64,000 nucleotides of DNA, taken from NCBI RefSeq assembly GCF_014529945.1, contig NZ_JACVFB010000001.1, positions 620,001 to 684,000 of the forward strand, read 5' to 3'. The first letter of the stretch is position 1; the number at the start of each line of letters is the position of its first letter. Shown here piece by piece: positions 1-7,538 of this stretch. The notes beneath the pieces are model-generated. The model was not told where the DNA came from. It did not search any database and worked only from the letters and a program-made list of their open reading frames with translations. A program made the translations under genes and the position numbers. This DNA is from Chitinophaga varians (GTDB taxonomy: Bacteria > Bacteroidota > Bacteroidia > Chitinophagales > Chitinophagaceae).

Positions 1-964
1 TGCCGACACCTTTCAGCGCTACAATATTCCCTGGTTTGATTTTAGGGGTGCCCTGGAAGTTAGCGCGACCGGTAATCCTTGACAGGCGTGCCTGTTGCAG
101 CAGTCCGTCTGCGACAGGCTGCAGTTCCGCACTGTTGATTTTATTGTTGAATTTCAGCTCCGTTTCTTTCGTTTTGATACTGCTGGCGAGATCTTTGGCG
201 TTGATATTACCACCGAGTGTGCCGGCGGGTTCTTTCGCTTCAACGGGTGTCAGCTGTTGACTGGCGTAATCCCACAAATAACTTTTCAGTCCGGCGGGCT
301 GTGTACGTGCATCCATTTCGAGGTCCAGTTCCAGCAGGGAAGAGCCGTATTGGATGGTTTCTGTCGGTTGCTGGCTCAGGTCCGGTGCTTTGATGGTGGC
401 TTTGCCATCGTCTATGACCATCAGCAAACCGTTGGCGGTGGCTCTTTCCAGCAGGAAGTCCCAGTCGGTCAGATGGTACTGTGCCAAACCCGGATGTTTA
501 TACGTAGTAGTGCCCACTTCTTTCTGCATGTTCCAGGCAGAAAGGATGTCTTCTATGATCTCTTTGTCTTTCTGGTCTTTGTAGTATTTCTCCTGTGGTG
601 TGATGGAGGCAGCAAATATTTTATCCCGGCATTCAATCGTGAGGAGGGATACATTCTTGCGCACTTTGATGCTGTTCCGTATCACGACCCCTTTGAAAAT
701 GCTTTCATCTTTGCCGCCGTAGCCGACTTTGATTTCTATCTCTTTGCCGGGGATAAAGAGGTCGGTGTCGGAGAGGGCGAATGTTTGTTTGGAGGCTTCT
801 CCGTCCTGATAGATCAGTGTTGCGGTTGGGATGCGGTTCACTTCCTTGTTGACCATCACCGACGCGATCGGGTAGGAGCGTGGCACTTCCTGGCCGCCGG
901 AGAGGACGGTGACGGTGGTGACGGAGGGTGTTCCGTTGGTTTGTATGTCGCGGTTATCGGGCAT
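1..964 (-). CDS. eCIS spike / VgrG-like protein, 3' part cut by window edge
   Basis: Open frame on the minus strand from an ATG at 964 that runs off the left edge (about 321 codons seen). I translated it by hand; it begins MPDNRDIQTNGTPSV. It reads as a VgrG/phage gpD-like spike protein (Pvc8/Afp8 type): a beta-rich N-terminal part with IPTATLIYQDGE, then FKGVV and LTIECRDK segments, then the typical HLTDWDFLLERA stretch near residue 167. In this family the trimer forms the central spike under the tube, tipped by PAAR. The ATG overlaps the last 11 bases of the LysM gene upstream, so the two are probably translationally coupled. The C-terminal half, including the OB fold and beta-helix needle, is outside the window. 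Confidence 0.85.
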   Translation of the reverse strand, partial: MPDNRDIQTNGTPSVTTVTVLSGGQEVPRSYPIASVMVNKEVNRIPTATLIYQDGEASKQTFALSDTDLFIPGKEIEIKVGYGGKDESIFKGVVIRNSIKVRKNVSLLTIECRDKIFAASITPQEKYYKDQKDKEIIEDILSAWNMQKEVGTTTYKHPGLAQYHLTDWDFLLERATANGLLMVIDDGKATIKAPDLSQQPTETIQYGSSLLELDLEMDARTQPAGLKSYLWDYASQQLTPVEAKEPAGTLGGNINAKDLASSIKTKETELKFNNKINSAELQPVADGLLQQARLSRITGRANFQGTPKIKPGNIVALKGVG

Positions 965-1640
965 CTTCCAGTGGTAAAAAGTTAATAACGGTACCTGGTG
1001 TCAGTTTCCTGAAATTGGTGAGGTTGTTGGCGCGGGCCAGCTGAAAGTAGTAGGACGGATCTTCATACTGCCGGAAGCTCATGAGCGACAGGTGGTCGCC
1101 ATTGGCTACGGTGCGTTGATGTGTCAGATCGGGTGACAGCGGATCTTCTTTGGCGACCCGTTTTTTGTCATCGATGCTGCTTTTGAAGGTCACCTTGGCG
1201 ATGGCACGAATCGGGCGTCCGTCGGGCTTAAACAGCTTGAAGTTGATGTTGAGGGAAGTGAGCCTGCCGGCAAAGGCCATCGGTCCCCATATTACCCGGA
1301 AGTGGCGGGGCTCGTGTGCGTCTCCTTCGTAATCCGTCAGCAGTTTTTTGAACTTCTTGATATCGTCCCATATATCATCCCGGGGCTGATCGTCGGCGAT
1401 ACCGGTAGAATCGAACATCAGTTCGAGGGCCAGTTCGTCCGGCGCGATGGCTTTGAACTTCTGTTGTTTGCCACTGGTGCCTTGTCCCTGTCCTTCGCTG
1501 TATTCGATCTTATAGTTCAACTGATAGCTTTCGGGGTTGATGAACGCGTCGAAGTCACCTGCTTTGGACGCATCGTCCATTTCAGGTTTTTTGTAGGCGA
1601 TGATCTTTACTTTCTCCAGTTTACCTTTATCGACACTCAT
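954..1640 (-). CDS. eCIS LysM-domain baseplate protein (Pvc7/Afp7-like)
   Basis: Protein of 228 residues. Residues 1-150 form a beta-rich domain with INPESYQLNYKIEYS and GTSGKQQKFKA, typical of the CIS_spike_tip/LysM partner proteins of contractile injection loci. The last 55 residues are a LysM-like module (GDHLSLMSFRQYEDPSYYFQ, then ANNLTNFRKLTPGTVINFLP). In eCIS and phage this protein sits at the tube/baseplate junction. It lies between DUF5908 and the spike gene and overlaps the spike start, the usual order in these loci. The family call rests on the domain pattern and the context. Confidence 0.85.
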   Translation of the reverse strand: MSVDKGKLEKVKIIAYKKPEMDDASKAGDFDAFINPESYQLNYKIEYSEGQGQGTSGKQQKFKAIAPDELALELMFDSTGIADDQPRDDIWDDIKKFKKLLTDYEGDAHEPRHFRVIWGPMAFAGRLTSLNINFKLFKPDGRPIRAIAKVTFKSSIDDKKRVAKEDPLSPDLTHQRTVANGDHLSLMSFRQYEDPSYYFQLARANNLTNFRKLTPGTVINFLPLEDAR

Positions 1641-1663
1641 GGGTGATTGTTTTTAACTCGGGA

Positions 1664-1861
1664 TTATTTCTCCATTTTATCGCGCAGCACGGCCATGACC
1701 TGCTCCACGCATTCCGCGATGATCAGGTCTTTATCGGCATCAGCCTTGTCGGGCGGCGGTTGTTGGTTGCCACCACCGCCGGAGGCAGCCGTGCTGCCGG
1801 GCGGGCTTTCGGCGGCATTCACCACCACCCGGATGTGTAACTCCCGTATCTGGATGGGCAT
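1664..1861 (-). CDS. DUF5908 small eCIS protein
   Basis: Protein of 65 residues starting MPIQIRELHIRVVV, followed by a Gly/Pro/Gln-rich linker (residues 19-38) and an acidic-to-basic helix ending VEQVMAVLRDKMEK. This architecture, a conserved IQIRELHI strand, a variable low-complexity linker and a C-terminal helix, matches DUF5908, a small protein found beside the second tube gene in Bacteroidota eCIS clusters. Its exact role is not known to me. It lies 23 bp upstream of the LysM gene and 10 bp after the second tube gene, so it is surely in the same transcript. Confidence 0.75.
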   Translation of the reverse strand: MPIQIRELHIRVVVNAAESPPGSTAASGGGGNQQPPPDKADADKDLIIAECVEQVMAVLRDKMEK

Positions 1862-1871
1862 AGCAGTATGT

Positions 1872-2315
1872 TTAGCTGACGGTAAAAAAACGGTACCGGA
1901 GGTCCAGGCTTTCGATCACAATGGAACTGGTTTCAGCGTTGAGTTCCGTGATGGACCATTTTTTAGGCCATGCCTGTGCAACATTCCATGTACGGATAGG
2001 CTCATGCTCATGATTGAGCAGGGTGATAACGATATCGGAGGGGGTGAACTCCCTGTCCTGAAAGGCTTTCATGCACCAGTCGAATATTTTCGAATCGGTG
2101 AGCAGCATGCCTCTTTTGAGCGTGAGGTCGGGGTATTTGGTCCTCACGGGGAGGGTATGTTCAAACCTGTTTTCGCCGCCTTCTTTCACGGTCTCGGTTT
2201 CGTATTCCACCGTGAGACCGGTGACGGCCTGGAAGCGGGTATCGTTATCACTTTTGCCGAGGCCGGTAAACTCCACTTTGAAGTGGAAGCCTACCGGGGG
2301 GTAGTAACCAGCCAT
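1872..2315 (-). CDS. eCIS tube protein 2 (gp19/Pvc5-like)
   Basis: Protein of 147 residues of the phage T4 gp19-like tail-tube family. It starts MAGYYPPVGFHFKVEF and has the family pattern FHFKVEF ... FQAVTGLTVEYET ... LTLKRGMLLTDSKIFDWC ... ITLLNHEHEPIRTWNVAQAWPKKW. The VTGL and LKRG ... FDW signatures are diagnostic. With the paralogue upstream it gives two tube subunits; by comparison with PVC/Afp, this second one probably forms the baseplate-proximal ring while the first builds the bulk tube. No export signal is present, as expected for particles assembled in the cytoplasm. Confidence 0.88.
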   Translation of the reverse strand: MAGYYPPVGFHFKVEFTGLGKSDNDTRFQAVTGLTVEYETETVKEGGENRFEHTLPVRTKYPDLTLKRGMLLTDSKIFDWCMKAFQDREFTPSDIVITLLNHEHEPIRTWNVAQAWPKKWSITELNAETSSIVIESLDLRYRFFTVS

Positions 2316-2350
2316 AAAACATGCAGAGATTTATTGATTTTGAAATTTAT

Positions 2351-2782
2351 TTATTTGACGAGGCTGATTCCTTCGTGTGCGATCTCTATTGTTTCCACGG
2401 CTACCTCGTTAGCATCTGCTTTCAGGTCGCTGGCCTGCACTTTCACCGGGAAGGCGTTGAGCACGGACCAGGTGAATACCGGCTGATGCACTTCGTTCAA
2501 TAGTTTGATGGTGATGGTACGGCGTTCTATTTTACCCAGGTTGTTGACTTCCTTAAACCAGTCGAAGTATTCGGTTTTATTAGGGAAGGTGCCGCGTTTC
2601 ATGGTGATGTTGCTGCTTTTCTGCAGGCCTGGCATTTTTACTTTGTTATAGTCTTTGCTTTGTCCTTCCCGGTATTCGATGACATCTACCTGTCTGTCGA
2701 GGCCGGTGACTTCAGTGAAGCCGATGGTGGTATCTCCCCATTTGACTTCAAAATGGAATTTAGGAATTGGATATTCAGCCAT
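2351..2782 (-). CDS. eCIS tube protein 1 (gp19/Pvc1-like)
   Basis: Protein of 143 residues, paralogous to the next gene. Key segments are FHFEVKWGDTTIGFTEVTGLD, YREGQ, ITMKRGTFPNKTEYFDWF and ITIKLLNEVHQPVFTWSVLNAFP. This is the Hcp/gp19-like fold that stacks as hexameric rings inside the sheath. It follows the sheath gene directly (31 bp gap), the standard sheath-tube order. It is probably the major inner-tube subunit because it sits next to the sheath and has the canonical length. Confidence 0.88.
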   Translation of the reverse strand: MAEYPIPKFHFEVKWGDTTIGFTEVTGLDRQVDVIEYREGQSKDYNKVKMPGLQKSSNITMKRGTFPNKTEYFDWFKEVNNLGKIERRTITIKLLNEVHQPVFTWSVLNAFPVKVQASDLKADANEVAVETIEIAHEGISLVK

Positions 2783-2813
2783 TGTGGTAAGGTTTTAATT
2801 GTGAAAAGATGGA

Positions 2814-4745
2814 TTAAGCCTGAGGCAGGATATGGGAGAAGCGCAGGATAATAAATTCTGCGGGCCTTACGGCAGCCATTCCTATTTCGATGATCATGAA
2901 GCCGTTGAGGATATCCTGTGCTGTCATCGTTTTACCGAGGCCAACAGCCACATAGAATGCTTTGTCGGGGGTAGCGCCTTGCAGGGCACCCTGGCGCCAG
3001 AGCGTGAGCAGGAAGTTTTCGATCATCGCCTGCACTCTTACCCAGGTATTGGCATCATTAGGTTCGAACACAAACTGCAGGGTGGCCTTTTTAGTGCTTT
3101 CTTCCACCATGTTGAAGAAACGCCTTACACTGACATAGCGCCATTCGTTGTCGTTGCCGGCGAGGGTACGGGCGCCATATACGAGGGTGCCTTTGCCGGT
3201 AAAAGCGCGGATGGCGTTGATAGATTTGCCGGATACTACGTCCACATTCAGCTGATTCAGTTCACTATTGGAATAAATCACATCCGGGGTGCCGAGTATG
3301 CTGACATTGGCAGGGGCTTTCCATACACCGCGGGCATTGTCTACCTGTGCATATACGCCTGCGATGGAGCCGCTGGGCGGCAGTGCCATGCTGGTGTTGT
3401 TAATACCGGCGATAATGCTTTTGAACAGCGGGAATCCGGCGGAGAGGGCGTCGTTTTTCGCTTTCTCCAGGATGGTGGCCGCATCGAGGATACCTGCCTG
3501 TATGGTGCTTTTGATGGCGCTGAATTCATTTTGCACGAGGGGTACTACGCTGAGCATTTTGGCCTTATCGTTAGGGCCGGTCAGTACGCCGTTTGCCGTG
3601 CCTGCCGCGCCGAGTACGCCGCCCCAGTCGGCGGTGGCCGTGCCGCTGAAGGTCTGTGTGGTATAACCCGGCGTAGCCAATGCTTTCAGGTCGGCCTGGT
3701 AGTTGATCAGATTGGTGTAGCGGTCTTTCAGGGCCAGCACCGTGTTTTTGAGGTTAATGACCATATCGGCGTTTTTGAGCGTGCCCGGCGCCGGTGTGGT
3801 GGTATCAAGGGTATTGACCGTATTGGCAATATCCAGCAGGTATTTGAATACATCCTGCAGGTCAGTGGCGGTGCCGCTGAGGATGAATTTATTTATTTTC
3901 TTGTTGAAGAGGCTGTCCAGACTGTCTGTGCCGAGGAGCGTGGTAAATTCTGTGCTGATTCTTTTACTGTCAGCCGCCAGGTTGTCGAGGTCGTCGATCA
4001 CTTTCTGGACGTTGGTATCTGTGGTGAAGTTTTTGAGGGAGGGGATGAGCACACCGGCTTTTTTGATTTTGCCTACCATATCGGCATACAGGATGTTTTT
4101 GTCGAGTGCCACCTGTACCCACGGCGTATAGGCCATCCCGTATTTGAGGTTGTTGATACCTACTTTATCGCGGAACTCAGCGCCCTGTGCGTCGGTCCTT
4201 TTCAGATCGAAGAGGCCTACGCGGTCTTTCAGGTCATCACATTGTTTCAGGGTAGATACCTGCAGATCATAGAGAGCAGTGCCCGCGAGTGTGGCCGCAT
4301 CGGGGAAGAGGATGATGGTAGGTTCATCGTATTTAACGAGTGCGTCGATACCATTCTGGATGTCGCCCTGTACCGGTGCTCCTGAGGTATAGAGGCCTAC
4401 TGACACGATGTAGCAATCGCCTCCGCCGTTGGCGTAGAACAGCCGTAGTGAGTCGTATAGGAACCACTGGTAGTCTACTTTGGCGCTGGAGAACTGATTG
4501 TTGAGATCGAGTTGCACTTCGGTGACAACCGGTTTGGCCGGGCCGCCGAAATACAGCTGGTAATCGGCGATAGAACCGATGCGTGTAGGCGTATTGTGCA
4601 GGTCGCCGGGGCTCAGCATGTCTGCTTTTTCCGTATACCCGATAAATGCCGGGATGGCTGTTTCCACCGCTGCAATGGAGGGCGGGAACCTGGGCACTTC
4701 GTCTATATAAACGCCGGGTGTTTTGATGGCAGTTAAATTGAGCAT
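2814..4745 (-). CDS. eCIS contractile sheath protein, long form
   Basis: Protein of 643 residues. The N-terminus (TPGVYIDEVPRFPPSIAAVETAIPAFIGYT) and the C-terminus (NARGVWKAPANVSI, then YVSVRRFFNMVEES and FVFEPNDANTWVRV) are hallmark phage/T6SS-type tail-sheath segments. It is the only sheath gene here, whereas PVC and Afp carry two or three. It is much longer than short eCIS sheaths: the middle, roughly residues 190-450, is an insertion rich in Thr, Ala, Asn and Gly, probably an extra surface domain. It is transcribed ahead of the tube genes. Family identity is certain; the role of the insert is unknown. Confidence 0.93.
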   Translation of the reverse strand: MLNLTAIKTPGVYIDEVPRFPPSIAAVETAIPAFIGYTEKADMLSPGDLHNTPTRIGSIADYQLYFGGPAKPVVTEVQLDLNNQFSSAKVDYQWFLYDSLRLFYANGGGDCYIVSVGLYTSGAPVQGDIQNGIDALVKYDEPTIILFPDAATLAGTALYDLQVSTLKQCDDLKDRVGLFDLKRTDAQGAEFRDKVGINNLKYGMAYTPWVQVALDKNILYADMVGKIKKAGVLIPSLKNFTTDTNVQKVIDDLDNLAADSKRISTEFTTLLGTDSLDSLFNKKINKFILSGTATDLQDVFKYLLDIANTVNTLDTTTPAPGTLKNADMVINLKNTVLALKDRYTNLINYQADLKALATPGYTTQTFSGTATADWGGVLGAAGTANGVLTGPNDKAKMLSVVPLVQNEFSAIKSTIQAGILDAATILEKAKNDALSAGFPLFKSIIAGINNTSMALPPSGSIAGVYAQVDNARGVWKAPANVSILGTPDVIYSNSELNQLNVDVVSGKSINAIRAFTGKGTLVYGARTLAGNDNEWRYVSVRRFFNMVEESTKKATLQFVFEPNDANTWVRVQAMIENFLLTLWRQGALQGATPDKAFYVAVGLGKTMTAQDILNGFMIIEIGMAAVRPAEFIILRFSHILPQA

Positions 4746-4780
4746 GTGATGGGGTTTAAGAAGTGATGGTTATAAAAATT

Positions 4781-5344
4781 TTATTGTTGAAATGTCAGGG
4801 AGAATTTGCTGTTGGCTGTTCCTTTCTGGTATTTAAGTTTACCGCCGGTGTCCAACAGGTCGTAGCTGCCGGGGCCGCGGATGATATTGATGTCGATATA
4901 GCCGAAGAGTCTTTCGCTGTCTGTGGGAGCCGCTACGGTGACGGTTTGCAGCGATATATCAGGATAGGTGCTGCCATTGGCTTTGGCCACGGCGTTACCA
5001 AATACATATCTTCCTTCCTGCGTGCCCACCAGAAAGTGAGCGTCCAGTTTCGTATGGGCTGCCACAACGGGAATGAATGTAAACCCTATCCTGATACTGG
5101 TATTGCTGAGATCACAAATCGGGTCTTTATCGGCCTTGATGGCCGTTATCAGCCGCAGGCCGCTGTTGAACGGCCTGATGGTAAGTTTTTTATCGTCCAG
5201 CAGTTGAAGCGTGTCGGTATCCGGATACCACTGTATCCACTCCGCTACCGGGAGGGCGGGCTGCGTGGCCGTTACATATTGGTGAGACAAGGCAATTTCG
5301 CAGACATGCTGATATGCTACGGTTATACTTTCCATCAGAGACAC
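4781..5344 (-). CDS. unknown eCIS-linked protein between cap and sheath genes
   Basis: Protein of up to 187 residues with no domain I recognise. It contains beta-type stretches (ITVAYQHVCEIALSHQY near the start, IRIGFTFIPVVAAHTKLDAHF in the middle, then LFGYIDINIIRGPGSYDLLD). There is no signal peptide or membrane segment. The GTG at 5344 directly abuts the stop of the DUF4255 gene; an ATG at 5335 is an equally good start. Its position inside the structural operon suggests a particle component such as a sheath terminator or adaptor, but that is inference from context only. Confidence 0.7.
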   Translation of the reverse strand: MSLMESITVAYQHVCEIALSHQYVTATQPALPVAEWIQWYPDTDTLQLLDDKKLTIRPFNSGLRLITAIKADKDPICDLSNTSIRIGFTFIPVVAAHTKLDAHFLVGTQEGRYVFGNAVAKANGSTYPDISLQTVTVAAPTDSERLFGYIDINIIRGPGSYDLLDTGGKLKYQKGTANSKFSLTFQQ

Positions 5345-5887
5345 TCACTTTTTAGGGTCAATAACACTGAATTTTCCGGTGATGGACTCGATGACGCCAT
5401 CGCCTGTTACGACATTGGTATTGTGCAGTTCAATCACGCGCATCACATACATAATACTGGGATATACTTTACCGCCCAGAATGGCCCATAGGTGGTTCAT
5501 CTCTTCAAACGAAGGGGAATACATATTTAACACCACCCGATAGTCCGTTCCGTTGTAGTTGGTAGAGAACTGATTTTGCCCGTGAATGAAACGGATAATT
5601 TTTCCGATGTCCGATACCGCGTCCTTATAGTTGCTTTTGCGGGAACTGAAAAGGATATACGCATTCAGAAATACATAGGGGTTGAAATACTCCGTTCTCA
5701 GTGTGGCGTTGTTTACCCGGGAATAGGCGGTGTTTTTAAGAGAAGGTTCCTCTTTCAGGTTCACCAGCGTCAACAGCACGGACGGTGCTGCATTACCGGG
5801 ACTGGCAATGTTTCCCAGATCGAAATCCCCGCCCGCAAACTGGGGCGTAAGACTATCTCTGATGATGGTCAGTATTTCGGTCAGCAT
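5345..5887 (-). CDS. DUF4255 tail-cap protein (Pvc16/Afp16-like)
   Basis: Protein of 180 residues of the DUF4255 / Pvc16 N-domain family. It begins with a helix (MLTEILTIIRDSLTPQF), has NIASPGN, the middle YVFLNAYILFSSRKSNY and the signature NHLWAILGG followed by YPSIMYVMRVIEL. In PVC and Afp particles this protein caps the sheath and tube at the end away from the baseplate and terminates polymerisation. Here it is the first gene of the compact operon, while in Afp/PVC loci it is last. A weak -7-like box on the minus strand lies at 5922-5929. The 1-kb stretch upstream is the tandem repeat array. Confidence 0.85.
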   Translation of the reverse strand: MLTEILTIIRDSLTPQFAGGDFDLGNIASPGNAAPSVLLTLVNLKEEPSLKNTAYSRVNNATLRTEYFNPYVFLNAYILFSSRKSNYKDAVSDIGKIIRFIHGQNQFSTNYNGTDYRVVLNMYSPSFEEMNHLWAILGGKVYPSIMYVMRVIELHNTNVVTGDGVIESITGKFSVIDPKK

Positions 5888-6091
5888 ATGTATGTTTTAA
5901 ACTGTATCCTTTTGCTGCAAACAAGTGTATATGTGTAACTGTGTCTTTTAAAATGTGCAACTTTTTTCTTTTAGAAAGCATCCGCTGCGCTCTATACTGT
6001 CCGCCGGAGGCCAACAAAACACACCACCAAAATGTCATTCGCTGCTGATCAACGATTCGTCGATGCAACGCATCGAACGCACAAGATGTAA

Positions 6092-6912
6092 ATCAATACC
6101 AATCCGTCATCTGTCGAGGGCAAAAAAAAGAATCGTTTTCAGTTGATCATCTGCCGAAGACCAAGTAGGAACGTCAAAAAATCACTTCCAATTGATCGTC
6201 TGCCGGAGGCAAAGTAGTGACGTCAAAAACAATTCACTTCCAATTGATCCTCTGCCGGAGGCAAAGTAGTGACGTCAAAAACAATTCACTTCCAATTGAT
6301 CGTCTGCCGGAGGCAAAGTAGTGACGTCAAAAACAATTCACTTCCAATTGATCCTCTGCCGGAGGCAAAGTAGTAACGTCAAAAACAATTCACTTCCAAT
6401 TGATCATCTGCCGGAGGCAAAGTAGTAACGTCAAAAACAATTCACTTTCAATTGGTCATCTGTCGAAGACAAAGTAGTGACGTCAAAAACAATTCACTTC
6501 CAATTGATCATCTGCCGGAGGCAAAGTAGTAACGTCAAAAACAATTCACTTTCAATTGGTCATCTGCCGGAGGCAAAGTAGTAACGTCAAAAAAATCACT
6601 TCCAATTGATCGTCTGCCGGAGGCAAAGTAGTAATGTCAAAAACAATTCACTTCCAATTGATCATCTGCCGGAGGCAAAGTAGTGACGTCAGAGAAAATA
6701 ATTCACTTTCAGTTGATCATCAGCCAAGCCGAAAAAAGTAAAAGGAAAAAACAATACACTCCCAATCGATCATCTGCCAAAAGCAAAAGATCAACGTCAG
6801 AAAAAAGCAATCCACTCTCAGTCGATCTTCTGTCTTGTACAGACAAAAGGCCGGCATTAAGAAAATGCAATCCGATTCCGGTTCATCATCTGCCGAAGGC
6901 AAACAATAAACA
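6092..6912. repeat. 52-bp tandem repeat array (minisatellite), about 16 copies
   Basis: Unit starts (CACTTC/CACTTTC) fall at 6183, 6235, 6287, 6339, 6391, 6443, 6495, 6547, 6597, 6649 and 6704: period 52 bp with one 50-bp and one 55-bp unit. Degenerate copies continue at about 6092, 6130, 6757, 6813 and 6873. Each good unit holds three small palindromes: CAATTG, TGCCGGAGGCA (stem TGCC/GGCA) and TGACGTCA (or TAACGTCA). The base before TCTGCC (A, G or C) and the R in TRACGTCA vary between units. The period is not a multiple of 3 and all frames on both strands hit stops, so it is non-coding. It is not a CRISPR because there are no unique spacers. It separates the PAAR gene from the cap gene, all on the minus strand. 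Confidence 0.95.
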
Positions 6913-6939
6913 CAAAAAGTGTTGTAATAATCTGTGAAA

Positions 6940-7218
6940 TCAGCCAATCAGGACATTCGCGGCACCTGTTGTTACGGCACCTCCGTGGGCTGTACTATCG
7001 CTTATCCGTGCTGCCGGCTTACCACCAATCAGCACTGTGGCAGATCCTGTAATGATGGCATCAGGTGCTAAAGGACAAACACAACTGTCCCCGATAACAG
7101 CCGCAGGTTTGCCACCAATTAATACGGTAGGGCATCCCGGGCCGAGGACAGGGCCTCCTCCATGTGAGCATACATGCAGATCCCCGATAGTCGCCGCTGG
7201 AAATGACATAAGCAACAA
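6940..7218 (-). CDS. PAAR-domain tip protein
   Basis: Protein of 92 residues; the start may be the ATG at 7209 (MSFPAATIGD) rather than 7218. It is a complete PAAR domain: ATIGDLHVCSHGGGPVLGPGCPTVLIGG, then two repeats of the form ATVLIGGKPAARISDS. PAAR proteins form the sharp metal-bound cone on the VgrG-like spike of T6SS and eCIS. No C-terminal toxin extension is present. In Afp/PVC loci the PAAR gene lies downstream of the spike gene; here it lies about 1 kb upstream of the cap gene, across the repeat array. It probably serves this eCIS, but that is inferred. Confidence 0.85.
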   Translation of the reverse strand: MLLMSFPAATIGDLHVCSHGGGPVLGPGCPTVLIGGKPAAVIGDSCVCPLAPDAIITGSATVLIGGKPAARISDSTAHGGAVTTGAANVLIG

Positions 7219-7470
7219 TTAATTACGCTTCTTCTGAACTTCCCGTCTTAAACAATTTGAAATACTATTCTCGGGTCTTCCTCCTGGCTTATTTGGGGTA
7301 TCCACTAATCTTTGAGGTTCAATTACGACGTTGCCAGGAAAAAAGAGTATAGTAAAAATCCGACAATTAAGGTAGAAATTAATTCCTTTACAACCAAATT
7401 ATTTTTCAGATGACAGGCATTCTTTCAGGAGATGTTGAGGAGCTATGAAAGAAAAAATATAGTCAGACAT
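7219..7470. other. intergenic region, nothing recognised
   Basis: The stretch between the PAAR start and the cytochrome terminator has no supported gene, no repeat and no clear hairpin. It should contain the minus-strand promoter of the PAAR gene, but I see no convincing -7/-33 pair. Confidence 0.5.
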
Positions 7471-7500
7471 AAAAAAGCTTCCCTTAACGGGAAGCTTTTA
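7471..7500 (-). terminator. intrinsic terminator after the cytochrome gene
   Basis: Perfect hairpin with arms AAAAGCTTCCC and GGGAAGCTTTT and a five-base loop (TTAAC). Read on the minus strand it ends in a run of six T. It lies 39 bp past the cytochrome stop and would end the transcript running from the sigma/SusCD locus. It is near-symmetric and could also act on the other strand. Confidence 0.8.
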
Positions 7501-7538
7501 CAGGGTAGCATAGTATAGCCAGTGATTAGGATACCTTA

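Noticed and set aside
95-985. Long plus-strand ORF of 296 codons
   Set aside because: It is the antisense shadow of the VgrG-like spike gene on the minus strand; the translation is low-complexity and has no family features.
2832-4385. Plus-strand ORF of 517 codons
   Set aside because: Antisense to the sheath gene, whose minus-strand translation is clearly a tail-sheath protein.
5853-6068. Minus-strand ORF of 71 codons upstream of the cap gene
   Set aside because: It overlaps the cap start, has no domain and a composition unlike neighbouring proteins.
6092-6912. CRISPR array
   Set aside because: Units are contiguous and near-identical along their full 52 bp with no unique spacers, and no cas gene is nearby.
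6683-6937. Plus-strand ORF of 84 codons in the degenerate part of the 52-bp array
   Set aside because: Its translation is basic and Ser/Lys-rich with no homology pattern, and it arises from worn repeat units.
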